A stretch of DNA of 64,000 bases, taken from contig NZ_CP065997.1 of NCBI RefSeq assembly GCF_016127315.1, positions 744,001-808,000 of the forward strand. Direction: 5' to 3'. The position numbers were made by a program, and so were the translations under genes. Origin of the DNA: Achromobacter deleyi (lineage in GTDB: Bacteria; Pseudomonadota; Gammaproteobacteria; Burkholderiales; Burkholderiaceae_B). This document shows, piece after piece, positions 37,491 to 46,676 of this stretch. The notes below the pieces were generated by a model that saw nothing but the letters and a program-made list of their open reading frames with translations, had not been told where the DNA came from and did not search any database. Within the stretch, counting starts at the first letter, position 1. Each line of letters opens with the position of its first letter.

Positions 37491-37518
37491 AAAAAAGCCA
37501 ACCGCGGGCGGTTGGCTT
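37491..37518 (-). terminator. Rho-independent terminator of the tRNA-Val unit
   Basis: AAGCCAACCG (37495-37504) and CGGTTGGCTT (37509-37518) form a perfect 10-bp hairpin with a CGGG loop. On the minus strand it is followed by TTTTTTG. It is about 130 bp past the 3' end of tRNA-Val and only 6 bp from the IS target duplication. Confidence 0.85.
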
Positions 37519-37649
37519 CATTGCCTGAAAGGACCGGCAGTGCCGTTGGGGTTGCCTATTGACGTCACCTTGTCAGGCTTACCTTTCACCCCGTCTCGAA
37601 TCGCAATTGCCTGCTTTGCAGCCTGGCGATGCTTTTCGAGGGTCTTTGG
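37518..37649 (-). other. low-GC stretch with an open frame after tRNA-Val
   Basis: Directly after the encoded CCA of the tRNA, the minus strand stays open for about 43 codons. It reads KTLEKHRQAAKQAIAIRDG and continues to end in GPFRQ, with its stop at 37518-37520 touching the terminator stem. No ATG is present. GC content and third-position use are clearly lower than in the window as a whole. It may be the end of a gene left by an element once integrated at the tRNA, or just the trailer of the tRNA transcript. Confidence 0.3.
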
Positions 37650-37721
37650 TGGGTGGTACAAGTTTCGAACTTGTGACCCCTGCCGTGTGAAGGCAGTGCT
37701 CTACCACTGAGCTAACCACCC
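37647..37721 (-). tRNA. tRNA-Val (anticodon CAC)
   Basis: A full cloverleaf is visible on the minus strand: acceptor GGGTGGT pairing with ACCACCC, D-arm GCTC/GAGC, anticodon stem CTGCC/GGCAG with loop TTCACAC (anticodon CAC), and T-arm ACAAG-TTCGAAA-CTTGT. CCA is encoded at 37647-37649. It reads GUG valine codons. A hairpin terminator follows downstream. Confidence 0.97.
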
Positions 37722-37781
37722 CGAAAGAGGCGAAATATTAGCACGCTTTTTTGGATGTGTGCAAGTCGCCTCGAAAAAACT

Positions 37782-38504
37782 TCAGCTGACCGCAGCCGGC
37801 GCGTCCATTTTGCGCCAGACGCACTCGCCGCCCACCGACTTGTCCAGCGTCGCCAGATAGGTTTCGTGCTCGGCCAGCTCGGCCTCGCTGGCCTTGACCA
37901 CCGGCAGGCCCGAGGCGTCGAACTTCGCCAGCACCACGCCGCCGCCCGCGCCCGCGTCGTTGTCGTCGACGTCGATCAGCAGCGCGTCCTGCCCCCGGGT
38001 CATGGCCAGCCAGACTTCCGCCAGCAGCTGCGAGTCGAGCAATGCGCCGTGCAGCGTGCGGTGCGCATTCGAGATGCCGAAGCGATCGCACAGCGCGTCC
38101 AGCGAGTTGCGCTTGCCCGGGAACAGCGAGCGCGCGTGCAGCAGCGAGTCGGTGATCGTCTCGCAGTACTCGGTGATCGGGCCGCGGCCGGTCTTGGCCA
38201 GCTCGGCGTTGAAAAACTTGACGTCGAACGCGGCATTGTGCGCGATCAACTCGGCGCCCTCGATGAACTTGACGAATTCATCTGCCACTTCGCCGAAGCG
38301 CGGCTTGTCGGACAGGAATTCGGTGGTCAGGCCGTGCACCGCCAGCGCCTCGGGGTCGCTGTCGCGATCCGGGTTCAGGTAGATGTGCAGGTTGTTGCCG
38401 GTGGACATCCGGTTGACCAGTTCGACGCAACCGATTTCGACGATGCGGTGTCCCTGGGCGGGATCCAGCCCGGTGGTTTCAGTGTCAAAGATGATCTGGC
38501 GCAT
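37782..38504 (-). CDS. dnaQ: DNA polymerase III epsilon subunit (proofreading exonuclease)
   Basis: The 240-residue protein is the 3'-5' exonuclease of the replicative polymerase. Exo I (FDTETTGLDP), Exo II (IAHNAAFDVKF) and Exo III (HRTLHGALLDSQLL) are all present with the metal-binding Asp/Glu and catalytic His. The C-terminal part (about 190-240) should bind the alpha subunit. In many proteobacteria dnaQ is next to rnhA; here an RND pump of about 4.2 kb lies between the two. Confidence 0.95.
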   Translation of the reverse strand: MRQIIFDTETTGLDPAQGHRIVEIGCVELVNRMSTGNNLHIYLNPDRDSDPEALAVHGLTTEFLSDKPRFGEVADEFVKFIEGAELIAHNAAFDVKFFNAELAKTGRGPITEYCETITDSLLHARSLFPGKRNSLDALCDRFGISNAHRTLHGALLDSQLLAEVWLAMTRGQDALLIDVDDNDAGAGGGVVLAKFDASGLPVVKASEAELAEHETYLATLDKSVGGECVWRKMDAPAAVS

Positions 38505-38508
38505 AAAG

Positions 38509-41500
38509 CTATTCCGACGCTTGGGCCGCGGACGCCGACGGCGCGTGGCCCTCCGGCGGTTCGGCCGAAGAATGCGCTGCGCTGCCGGCCGGGCCGGGTT
38601 TCCTGCGTGCGGTGGCGATCAGGGTGTAGGCCACCGGCACGACGAACAAGGTCAATAGTGTACCCAGCATCAGCCCGCCCACCAGGACCCAGCCGATCTG
38701 CTGGCGCGATTCGGCGCCCGCGCCCGAGGACAGCGCCAGCGGCACGGTGCCCAGCACCATGGCGCCGGTGGTCATCAGGATCGGCCGCAGGCGCAGCACG
38801 CTGGCCTCGGTCACGGCCTCGAACAGGGCCTTGCCCTCGTCGCGCAGCTGGTTGGTGAATTCGACGATCAGGATGCCGTGCTTGGTGATCAGGCCGACCA
38901 GCGTGATCAGGCCGATCTGGCTGTAGATCGACAGCGTGCCGCCGGTCAGCCACAGCGCCAGCAGCGCGCCGGTCATGGACAGCGGCACCGACAGCATGAT
39001 GATGAAGGGGTTGCGCCAGCTCTCGAACTGGGCGGCCAGCACCAGGTAGATGAAGGCCAGCGCCATGGCGAACACCAGGTAGATGCTGCCGGACGAGTCA
39101 CGGAATTCGCGCGACTGGCCGTCCAGGTCGGTCACCACCGTGTTGGGCAGCACCTCGCGGGCAACCTGGTGCATGTGCGCGAGCACCTCGCCCAGCGCAT
39201 AGCCCGGCGCCACCGCGGCGTCGATCTTGACCGCGCGCAGGCGGTTGAAGTGGTTCAGCGACTGCGGCGACACGCCCTCGTGCACGGCCACCAGGTTGTC
39301 CAGCTGCACCATGCTGCCGTCGCGCGCCCGCACGTGGATGCCGGAGATGTCGGTGGGCGTGGCGCGGTCGCGCGGCGTGACCTGCACGATCACGTCGTAC
39401 TGCTCGCCCTGGTCCTTGTAGCGGGTCACCTGGCGCCCGCCCAGCATCGATTCGAGGGTGCGGCCCACGGTGTCGACGTTGGTGCCGACGTCGGCCATCT
39501 TGTCGCGGTCCACCCGCACCCGCAGCTCGGGCGTGTTCAGGCGCAGGTCGGTGTCCAGGTTGAGCAGGCCGGGATACTTGCGCAGCTCCGTCAGGAACAC
39601 TTCGGTCAGGCGCGACAGTTCCTCGTACGAAGCCTGGCTCATGATGATGAACTCGACCGGCTTGGAACGCGCCGACTGGCCCAGCGACGGCGGGTTGGTC
39701 GGGAACGCCCGCACCCCCGGCAGCGACGAGAACAGCGGCTGCAGTTCCTGCGTGATGGCCTGCTGGCGGCGGCCGCGCTCTTCCCAGGGCTTCAGGCGCA
39801 GGATCGCGGTGCCGTCGGTCACCGTGGGAAAGCCCACCGTGACCTGGCTGCCGCTGGCTTCCGGAATGGCGGCATAGAACTGCTCGATGCCAAGCATGCT
39901 GTCGAGCGTGTAGTTCAGCGTGGCGCCTTCCGGCGAGCTGACGATGCCGAACACCACGCCGCGATCCTCGATCGGCGCCAGCTCGCTCTTGACCACCTTG
40001 AACAGCACGCCGCTGCCGGCGGCCACCGCGACGCCGATCGCCACCACCACCCAGCGATGCCGCAGCGACGCCCCCAGCGCCCGCCGATAGCCATTGCTCA
40101 TGGCGTTGAGCCAGCCTTCGATCAGGTTGTACCAGCGGCTGTGGCTGCTCTGGTGGCGCAGCAGCACCGAGCACATCATCGGCGTCAGGGTCAGCGCCAC
40201 GAAGCCGGACACCAGCACCGCGCCGGCCAGCGCCAGCGCGAACTCGATGAACAGGCGTCCGGTGCGGCCGGTGGCGAACGCCAGCGGCGCATACACCGTC
40301 ACCAGGGTCATGGTCATGGCCACCACGGCGAAGCCGATCTCGCGCGAGCCGCGCAGCGCCGCTTCCCTGCGCGGCATGCCGTCCTCGATGTGGCGGTAGA
40401 TGTTCTCCAGCACCACGATGGCGTCGTCCACCACCAGTCCGATGGCCAGCACCATGGCCAGCAGCGTCAGCGTATTGATGGAAAAGCCGAAGAAATACAT
40501 CAGCGCGCAGGCGCCCACCAGCGACACCGGGATGGTGACGATGGGAATGATGCTGGCGCGCAGGTTGCGCAGGAAGAAGAAGATCACCAGCACCACCAGG
40601 ATGATGGCCTCGCCGATGGTGTGGAACACCGAGTCGATGGAACGCTCGATGAACACCGACGAGTCGTAGGCGATGGTCAGCTTCATGCCCGCGGGCAGGT
40701 TCTCGTTCAGCCGCACCACTTCCTCGCGCGCGGCCTTGGACAGCTCCAGCGGGTTGGCGGTGGACTGGCGCGTCACGCCGATGTTGATGGCCGGCTTGCC
40801 GTTGAAGCGCGACAGGATGCGGTCGTTGGCGGCGCCGATCTCGACCTTGGAGACGTCGCGCAGCCGCACCGGATAGCCCTTCACGTTGGCGACGATGACG
40901 TTCTCGAACTGCGCCGGCGTCTGCAGGTCGGTGGACGACACCACCGAGAACTCGCGCGCCCGCGACTCGATGCGGCCGGCCGGGATCTCCACGTTCTGGC
41001 TGCGCAGCGCCGACTCCACGTCCTGCACCGTCAGGCCGTAGGCGGCCAGCTTGTCGCGATCCACGTAGATGCGCATGGACGGCAGGCGTTCGCCGAACAC
41101 CCGCACCTCGGCCGCGCCCGGCAGCACCGACAGGCGGGTCTTGATGTAGCGGTTGATGTAGTCGGAAGTCTGGATCGCGGAATACGAGCCGGACTCGACC
41201 GCGATGTAGATGATGGGCTGCGAATCGGCCTCGACCTTGCCGATGATGGGCTCGTCGATTTCATCGGGCAGGAAGCGGCGCGCGCGCGAGACCTTGTCGC
41301 GCACCTCGGCCGCCGCGGCGTCCGGGTTGCGCGACAGGTTGAACTTGATGTTGATCAGGCTGCGCTCGGAGCGGCTGCGCGAGGTCATCACGTCCACGCC
41401 CTCGATGCCGGCCAGCTGGTCTTCCAGCGGCTTGGTCACCTGCGACTCGATCACCTCGGGCGAGGCGCCCTTGTAGGTGGTGTCGACCGAGACGATGGGT

Positions 41501-41625
41501 TCGTCGATCTTGGGATATTCGCGCACCGTCAGGCGCGAATACGAGATCAGGCCGATCAGCACGATGACCAGCGACAGCACCGACGCAAACACCGGCCGTT
41601 TGATACAGGTTTCCGAGATACGCAT
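38509..41625 (-). CDS. RND-family multidrug efflux permease
   Basis: This 1038-residue inner-membrane transporter is of the HAE1/AcrB-MexF class. It has the N-terminal ETCIKRPVFASVLSLVIV and a pair of Asp residues in helix 4 for proton relay (LAIGLVVDDAIVVLENIYRH). The two large periplasmic loops and twelve helices expected of the class are present. The sequence is closest in look to MdtB/MexK-like pumps that need only one adaptor. It is the second gene of a leftward pair with its adaptor, 30 bp apart. No outer-membrane channel gene is nearby, so it would share a TolC/OprM-type channel. The C-terminal tail is Ala/Ser/Pro-rich. Confidence 0.93.
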   Translation of the reverse strand: MRISETCIKRPVFASVLSLVIVLIGLISYSRLTVREYPKIDEPIVSVDTTYKGASPEVIESQVTKPLEDQLAGIEGVDVMTSRSRSERSLINIKFNLSRNPDAAAAEVRDKVSRARRFLPDEIDEPIIGKVEADSQPIIYIAVESGSYSAIQTSDYINRYIKTRLSVLPGAAEVRVFGERLPSMRIYVDRDKLAAYGLTVQDVESALRSQNVEIPAGRIESRAREFSVVSSTDLQTPAQFENVIVANVKGYPVRLRDVSKVEIGAANDRILSRFNGKPAINIGVTRQSTANPLELSKAAREEVVRLNENLPAGMKLTIAYDSSVFIERSIDSVFHTIGEAIILVVLVIFFFLRNLRASIIPIVTIPVSLVGACALMYFFGFSINTLTLLAMVLAIGLVVDDAIVVLENIYRHIEDGMPRREAALRGSREIGFAVVAMTMTLVTVYAPLAFATGRTGRLFIEFALALAGAVLVSGFVALTLTPMMCSVLLRHQSSHSRWYNLIEGWLNAMSNGYRRALGASLRHRWVVVAIGVAVAAGSGVLFKVVKSELAPIEDRGVVFGIVSSPEGATLNYTLDSMLGIEQFYAAIPEASGSQVTVGFPTVTDGTAILRLKPWEERGRRQQAITQELQPLFSSLPGVRAFPTNPPSLGQSARSKPVEFIIMSQASYEELSRLTEVFLTELRKYPGLLNLDTDLRLNTPELRVRVDRDKMADVGTNVDTVGRTLESMLGGRQVTRYKDQGEQYDVIVQVTPRDRATPTDISGIHVRARDGSMVQLDNLVAVHEGVSPQSLNHFNRLRAVKIDAAVAPGYALGEVLAHMHQVAREVLPNTVVTDLDGQSREFRDSSGSIYLVFAMALAFIYLVLAAQFESWRNPFIIMLSVPLSMTGALLALWLTGGTLSIYSQIGLITLVGLITKHGILIVEFTNQLRDEGKALFEAVTEASVLRLRPILMTTGAMVLGTVPLALSSGAGAESRQQIGWVLVGGLMLGTLLTLFVVPVAYTLIATARRKPGPAGSAAHSSAEPPEGHAPSASAAQASE

Positions 41626-41655
41626 GAGGGGCCGCCGTTCGCTGGAAAGATGGCG

Positions 41656-42741
41656 TCAGGCGCCGTTTTTGACGACCTGCACCGGGCCGCCGTCGGTGAC
41701 GCGCTGCAGGCCCGACACCACCAGCTGGTCGCCGGCCGCCACGCCCGTCAGGATCTCGACCTTGCCCTCGCGGCGCTCGCCGATGGTGACTTCGCGGCGC
41801 TCGGCCACGCCGTCCTTGACGCGGTACACGTACTGCGTCTCGCCGGACGGCGACAGCGCGGCCTCGGGCGCGACCAGCGCCTTGTCCTGGTTGAACAGCA
41901 GTTGCACCCGGGCGAACATGCCGGGGCGCAGCAGCGAATCGGCGTTGGCCACGGTGGCGCGCAACAGGATCGAACGTCCGCCCGCGTCGACCAGCGGGCT
42001 GACGGCATACACCAGGCCCGGGCGTTCCTGGCCGGGCAAGGCGTCCAGCCGCAACGTCAGTTGCTGGCCCACGCCGACCTTGCTGAGATACATCTCGGGC
42101 ACGCGGAAATCCACCTTGAGCGGGTCGATCGCTTCCAGCGGCGCCAGGTCCTGGCCCTGGTTCACGTAGTCGCCCACCGACACGCTGCGCAGGCCGGCGA
42201 AACCGGCGAACGGCGCGCTGATGGTCATCTTGTCCAGGCGCGCCTGGGCCAGCGCCACCGCGGCTTCCTGCACCTTGAGCGTGCTGGCCGACTCGTCGCG
42301 CGCCTGCTGGCTGACGAAGCCCTTGGCCTGCAGCGCCACGGCGCGGCGATAGTGGCTCTGCGCCAGCGCCAGGTTGGCGCGCGCCTGCGCCAGTTCGGCG
42401 CGCGGCACGGAATCATCCAGGCGGATCAGCGCCTGGCCGCGCTTGACCGGCTGGCCTTCCTTGAAGTCGATCGACTGGATGCGGCCGGCCACTTCGGGCC
42501 GCAGCATCACCGCTTCGTCCGAGCGCAGGCTGCCCACGGCCGACAGGCCACGGGCGAACGGAATTTCCGCAACGGCGGAGACCTCGACCCGCACCGGGGC
42601 AGGCTTGGAGACGGGTTTGGCGGGCGCGGCGGCGGCCACCGGCGTGGCGGCCGGCGCGAGCCAGCGCGGCACGAATACGCCCAGAGCGGCCCCCGCGGCC
42701 ACTCCTGCCGCGACAGCGGCCAGCAATGCAGCTTTTTTCAT
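41656..42741 (-). CDS. RND periplasmic adaptor (membrane fusion protein)
   Basis: The 361-residue adaptor has an N-terminal signal or anchor (MKKAALLAAVAAGVAAGAAL), an alanine/proline linker, a lipoyl half-motif (EVAGRIQSIDFKEGQPVKRG), an alpha-helical hairpin (about residues 110-170), the second lipoyl half (ISAPFAGFAGLRSVSVGDYV) and a beta-barrel domain. It links the RND permease at 38509-41625 to an outer-membrane channel. No Cys lipobox is seen, so it is anchored by its N-terminal helix. No local regulator gene is adjacent. Confidence 0.92.
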   Translation of the reverse strand: MKKAALLAAVAAGVAAGAALGVFVPRWLAPAATPVAAAAPAKPVSKPAPVRVEVSAVAEIPFARGLSAVGSLRSDEAVMLRPEVAGRIQSIDFKEGQPVKRGQALIRLDDSVPRAELAQARANLALAQSHYRRAVALQAKGFVSQQARDESASTLKVQEAAVALAQARLDKMTISAPFAGFAGLRSVSVGDYVNQGQDLAPLEAIDPLKVDFRVPEMYLSKVGVGQQLTLRLDALPGQERPGLVYAVSPLVDAGGRSILLRATVANADSLLRPGMFARVQLLFNQDKALVAPEAALSPSGETQYVYRVKDGVAERREVTIGERREGKVEILTGVAAGDQLVVSGLQRVTDGGPVQVVKNGA

Positions 42742-42992
42742 GCGAGTGTGGCGGTATCGCGGCGCGTGCCAGGCATCCCCCGCTGGGACGGCGCCGCAGG
42801 AACAGGATCAAGGGTTGGCACTTTAGCACCGGATTTACAACCTGGAACAATCCTGAAGCGCGCTGAAAGCACTAAACCGGTCGACCCAGGGTATTTCCCG
42901 ATGCGGGCGGCGCCGCCCGCGCATGCGCATCGGTGAAAACACGCATGCTTTCGCCGATGCCGGGCGCTGCCCGATGCCGCCCGGCGGGCCGG
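42742..42992. other. spacer between the RND adaptor and rnhA
   Basis: These 251 bp hold no gene I can support. They contain the promoter side of the leftward RND operon. A GC-rich palindrome (GCGGGCGGCGCCGCCCGC) lies near 42903-42920, and GCATGCGCATCGG/CCGATGC-like inverted sequences lie near 42920-42962. They may form terminator-like hairpins for rnhA, but no T-run follows. Confidence 0.4.
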
Positions 42993-43454
42993 TCAGCCCC
43001 GGCGGACCGACTCGACGCCCTGGTTGGCGAGCTGGTCGGCGCGTTCGTTGCCGGGATCGCCGGCATGGCCGCGGACCCAGCGCCACGACACGGTGTGGCG
43101 GCGCACCTGGTCATCCAGCGCCTGCCACAGCTCGGCGTTCTTGACCGGCTTCTTGTCGGCCGTCATCCAGCCGCGCCGCTTCCAGTTGGCGAGCCATTCG
43201 GTCATGCCCTTCATGACGTACTGGGAGTCGGTGTGGATGGTGACGACGCACGGGCGCTTGAGCGCGCGCAGGCCCTCGATCACGGCCAGCAATTCCATGC
43301 GGTTGTTGGTGGTCTGGGCCTCGCCGCCGTGCATGGTCTTTTCGTGCGCGCCGGCGCGCATCAACACGCCCCAACCGCCCGGACCCGGATTGCCCTTGCA
43401 GGCGCCGTCGGTCCACATTTCCACTTTCTGGTCGTTCGCGTTGTCGTCCTGCAT
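42993..43454 (-). CDS. rnhA: ribonuclease HI
   Basis: This 153-residue enzyme degrades RNA in RNA-DNA hybrids. Active-site carboxylates are visible in [17 protein letters not shown] (Asp about 15), [10 protein letters not shown] (Glu), IHTDSQYV (Asp) and GNERADQLA (Asp), with the basic protrusion ([17 protein letters not shown]). I chose ATG 43454, which gives the standard length. A TTG at 43484 would add ten residues. It is followed downstream by the RND adaptor and not directly by dnaQ. Confidence 0.95.
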   Translation of the reverse strand: MQDDNANDQKVEMWTDGACKGNPGPGGWGVLMRAGAHEKTMHGGEAQTTNNRMELLAVIEGLRALKRPCVVTIHTDSQYVMKGMTEWLANWKRRGWMTADKKPVKNAELWQALDDQVRRHTVSWRWVRGHAGDPGNERADQLANQGVESVRRG

Positions 43455-43503
43455 GGTGCTGCTTGTATGTCCTTGTTCTTTCAATGTAAATGCGGCCTGC
43501 CGC

Positions 43504-44283
43504 TCAGGAGCGGTCGAAGCCGTCGTCCGCCTGGCGGTTGACCACCACCGAGGCCGCGCGGGCGCGCTTGGGCTTGGTCTTCCAGGCCGGGCCGATGATA
43601 CGCATGCTGGCCACGCGCTTGACGGCCGACACCAGGTAGACCGCGCCGCCCAGGCTCCACCAGCGCGCGCCGGCCGACTCCAGGAAACCCCAGCGCTGCA
43701 GCCATTTCTCGCTGCGGCAGGCCGGCGCGTAGCAGCCGAAATGGCTTTGCTCGACTTCCAGCGACAGCAGCTTGAACCAGTCTTTCAGGCGCGGCAGCGA
43801 GACCTGCGAGGCCGGCGGCTGGGGCAGCCAGGGCTCCATGCCCGGCATGCGCGTGCGCGCGCCCCACATGCTCCAGGGGTTGAAGCCGGAGATCACCACC
43901 CGCCCTTCCGGCACCAGCACGCGCTCGACCTCGCGCAGCACGTTGTGCGGTTCCTCGGCGCATTCGAAGGCGTGCGGCAGGATCAGCAGGTCCACGCTCT
44001 GCGATTCGAACGGCAGCGCTTCGGGCTGGGCCAGCACCACCCGCGACTGCCAGCCGGTGATGCTCTCGGGCGATGGCGTCTCGGTGCCCACATAGCCCTT
44101 GAACGGCATGCGGTTGGCGCGCAGCAGGTTCAGGTCGGCCAGGCCGACCTGCCAGGCGTAATATCCGAAGACGTCCGCCACGGCCGCGTCGAACTGCGCG
44201 CGCTCCCAGGCCAGGGCGTATTGCCCTGGCGGGGTCTGGAACCATTCGGCCAGTTCTACAATCGGCGGAGTTTCTTCTGCCAC
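43504..44283 (-). CDS. SAM-dependent methyltransferase
   Basis: The 259-residue protein is a class I methyltransferase of the Methyltransf_11 type. [20 protein letters not shown] matches the acidic strand-4 region, and [20 protein letters not shown] the following strand-5 region. The start is GTG 44283 ([11 protein letters not shown]); upstream sequence runs into the divergent gloB promoter. It lies between rnhA and gloB, an arrangement common in beta-proteobacteria. Substrate is unknown. Confidence 0.85.
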   Translation of the reverse strand: MAEETPPIVELAEWFQTPPGQYALAWERAQFDAAVADVFGYYAWQVGLADLNLLRANRMPFKGYVGTETPSPESITGWQSRVVLAQPEALPFESQSVDLLILPHAFECAEEPHNVLREVERVLVPEGRVVISGFNPWSMWGARTRMPGMEPWLPQPPASQVSLPRLKDWFKLLSLEVEQSHFGCYAPACRSEKWLQRWGFLESAGARWWSLGGAVYLVSAVKRVASMRIIGPAWKTKPKRARAASVVVNRQADDGFDRS

Positions 44284-44304
44284 GTTTTTATCCCTTCGAA
44301 TCCC

Positions 44305-45126
44305 ATGCAAGCCTTGACCGCCCCCGCAGGCGGCCGCGAGCGCAATGCCGCGGTCTTGCCCCTGCCCGCCTTCACCGACAACTATATCTGGGCCATCGTC
44401 CGCGACGGCCAGGCCGCCGTGGTCGACCCCGGCGAAGCCGGCCCGGTGCTGCAATGGCTGGCCCGCGAAGGCCTGAAGCTGCGCGCCATTCTACTCACGC
44501 ACCACCACGGCGACCATGTGGGCGGCGTGCTTGAATTGTCCCGCATCGGCGACATCACGGTATATGGTCCTGCGCGCGAAAAGCTGCCGCGCTGCGACGT
44601 GCCGCTGGTCGAGGGCGACCGCGTGGTGCTGCCGGAACTGGACCTGGACCTGACCGTCCTGGACGTGCCGGGACACACCGCGGGCCACATTGCGTACACC
44701 GGCCGGGCGGCGGGAAAACAGCCTGTGCTGTTCTGTGGCGACACCCTGTTTGCCGGGGGCTGTGGCCGGCTTTTCGAGGGCACTCCCGCGCAAATGTCTG
44801 ATTCCTTGGAAAAATTTTCTGTTTTACCGCCGGATACACAGGTTTTTTGCGCACACGAGTACACTCTAGCGAACTTGCGCTGGGCCATGGCGGTCGAACC
44901 CGCCAACCGCACCCTGCAACAGTGGTATCAGCGGGCCCGGCAATTACGCGCAGAAGGTCTTCCCACGCTTCCGTCGACCATCGGTCAGGAACGCGCGACC
45001 AACCCGTTTTTGCGTACGCAGCAAGCTGACGTCGTCCGCGCCGCAGACAACTGGGCCGGCCACGACCACCCGACGCCGGTAGAGGTTTTTGCCTCCCTTC
45101 GTGAATGGAAGAACGATTTCAAGTGA
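44305..45126 (+). CDS. gloB: hydroxyacylglutathione hydrolase (glyoxalase II)
   Basis: The 273-residue enzyme hydrolyses S-lactoylglutathione in methylglyoxal detoxification. It is a metallo-beta-lactamase-fold protein with LTHHHGDHVGG, PGHTAGHIAY and FCGDTLFAGGCGRLFEGT binding two metals. A C-terminal glyoxalase II domain (HEYTLANLRWAMAVEP) binds glutathione. The ATG at 44305 gives about 15 extra N-terminal residues before the core; a later start is possible. It precedes mltD by seven bases. Confidence 0.94.
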   Translation: MQALTAPAGGRERNAAVLPLPAFTDNYIWAIVRDGQAAVVDPGEAGPVLQWLAREGLKLRAILLTHHHGDHVGGVLELSRIGDITVYGPAREKLPRCDVPLVEGDRVVLPELDLDLTVLDVPGHTAGHIAYTGRAAGKQPVLFCGDTLFAGGCGRLFEGTPAQMSDSLEKFSVLPPDTQVFCAHEYTLANLRWAMAVEPANRTLQQWYQRARQLRAEGLPTLPSTIGQERATNPFLRTQQADVVRAADNWAGHDHPTPVEVFASLREWKNDFK

Positions 45127-45133
45127 CCGCCCG

Positions 45134-46552
45134 ATGAATCTATCCCGACTCCTTCTGCCGCTTCTGCTGGCAGTCCTCGCCGGTTGCGCAGGAACCAAAT
45201 CCCACGACAGCAAGAACCTCACCACCAACTCCCAAGGGCGCTACATCGCCCGCGACACGTCCCGCACGGTCGACCTGACCAATCCGCCGGCCGACGCCTG
45301 GGACCGCATCCGCCGCGGCTTCGCCATCCCCAACCTGAACACCGACCTCTCGCAGCAGTGGACCGACTATTACGCGTCCCACCCCGAGGCGGTGCAGCGC
45401 ATGGCCGAACGCGCCGGCAAGTACCTGTATTTCATCGTCGACGAGATCAATCGCCGCGGCCTGCCGACCGAGCTGGCGCTGCTGCCGTTCGTCGAAAGCG
45501 CCTACAACCCCACCGCGCTGTCGCGCGCCCAGGCCTCGGGCCTGTGGCAGTTCGTGCCGGCCACCGGCCAGCACTTCAACCTGAAGCAGGACTGGTGGCG
45601 CGACGAGCGCCGCGACCCCATCGCCTCGACCAACGCGGCGCTGGACTACCTGGAAAAGCTGTTCGAGATGCAGGGCGACTGGTACCTGGCGCTGGCCTCG
45701 TACAACTGGGGCGAAGGCTCGGTGCAGCGCGCCATGGCCAAGAACGAGGCCGCCGGCCAGCCCACGGACTACCTGTCCCTGAACATGCCGGACGAGACCC
45801 GCAACTACGTTCCCAAGCTGCAGGCCATCAAGAACATCATCGCCGACCCGCAACGCTACGCGGTGGCGCTGCCGCCGGTCGGCAACACGCCGTACTTCGT
45901 GACGGTGCAGAAGAACAGCGACATCGACCTGGAAATCGCCGCCAAGCTGGCCGAAATGCCGCTGGACGAATTCAAGGCGCTGAACCCGTCGTTCAACCGG
46001 CCCGTGATCCGCGCCGACCACGCCCCCACGCTGCTGCTGCCGGCCGACCGCGTCGAGATCTTCAACGCCAACCTGACCAACTACAAGGGCGACCTGAGCG
46101 CCTGGAAGGTCTACCATTCGCGCCGCGGCGAATCCTACGCCTCGATCGCCAAGCGTTTCGGCGTCACCGAGGCCAAGCTGCGCGAAACCAACGACATCGG
46201 CTCGCGCCAGAAGGTCGCTTCCGGCCAGTCGCTGCTGGTGCCGGGCGACCCGGGCGCCGGCGGCGTGCAACTGGCCTCGCTGGCCGCGCCGGTCGGCGCG
46301 CTCGATTCGGCCCCCGCCAACACCAGCAAGGCGCCGGCGCCGCGCGGCAAGGCCGCGGCCCCCGCCGCGCGCGGCGCCGCCGCCCGTCCCAACGTGCGCA
46401 CCCATAAGGTGCGCCAGGGCGACACGCTGTTCTCGCTGGCCAAGCAGTACGGCACCTCGGTCGACGCGCTGCGCGCCCTGAACAACCTCAAGGGCAACGC
46501 GCTCAAGATCGGCGCCCAGCTGCGCGTGCCGGGCACCAACGCCCGCGGCTGA
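45134..46552 (+). CDS. mltD: membrane-bound lytic murein transglycosylase D
   Basis: The 472-residue lipoprotein (lipobox LAGC, Cys about 17) has a lytic transglycosylase domain (about residues 95-240) with the catalytic Glu in LLPFVESAYNPTALS and LASYNWGEGSVQRAM. Two LysM peptidoglycan-binding modules follow (about 325-375 and about 425-470), separated by an Ala/Pro-rich linker. It cleaves glycan strands to 1,6-anhydro products. The ATG at 45134 is chosen to begin the lipoprotein signal. Confidence 0.94.
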   Translation: MNLSRLLLPLLLAVLAGCAGTKSHDSKNLTTNSQGRYIARDTSRTVDLTNPPADAWDRIRRGFAIPNLNTDLSQQWTDYYASHPEAVQRMAERAGKYLYFIVDEINRRGLPTELALLPFVESAYNPTALSRAQASGLWQFVPATGQHFNLKQDWWRDERRDPIASTNAALDYLEKLFEMQGDWYLALASYNWGEGSVQRAMAKNEAAGQPTDYLSLNMPDETRNYVPKLQAIKNIIADPQRYAVALPPVGNTPYFVTVQKNSDIDLEIAAKLAEMPLDEFKALNPSFNRPVIRADHAPTLLLPADRVEIFNANLTNYKGDLSAWKVYHSRRGESYASIAKRFGVTEAKLRETNDIGSRQKVASGQSLLVPGDPGAGGVQLASLAAPVGALDSAPANTSKAPAPRGKAAAPAARGAAARPNVRTHKVRQGDTLFSLAKQYGTSVDALRALNNLKGNALKIGAQLRVPGTNARG

Positions 46553-46676
46553 TCCCCCGCCGATCCGTCTTTCGCAGCGGCGCCCACCCGGGCGCCGCGC
46601 TGTTTTGTCCGCGAGGCCGCCAAACTCCTTAAAATAGGCGGTCTCCAGCAGGAAAAAAATCAAAGGAACCACACAC

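Noticed and set aside
37429..37710. A 93-codon plus-strand frame across the IS end and tRNA-Val
   Set aside because: It runs through the inverse of the tRNA sequence, a common false gene.
38878..42936. A 1352-codon open frame on the plus strand
   Set aside because: It lies antisense to the RND permease and adaptor, is a by-product of high-GC third positions, is rich in His/Arg/Gln with no domain, and the minus-strand genes have full family motifs.
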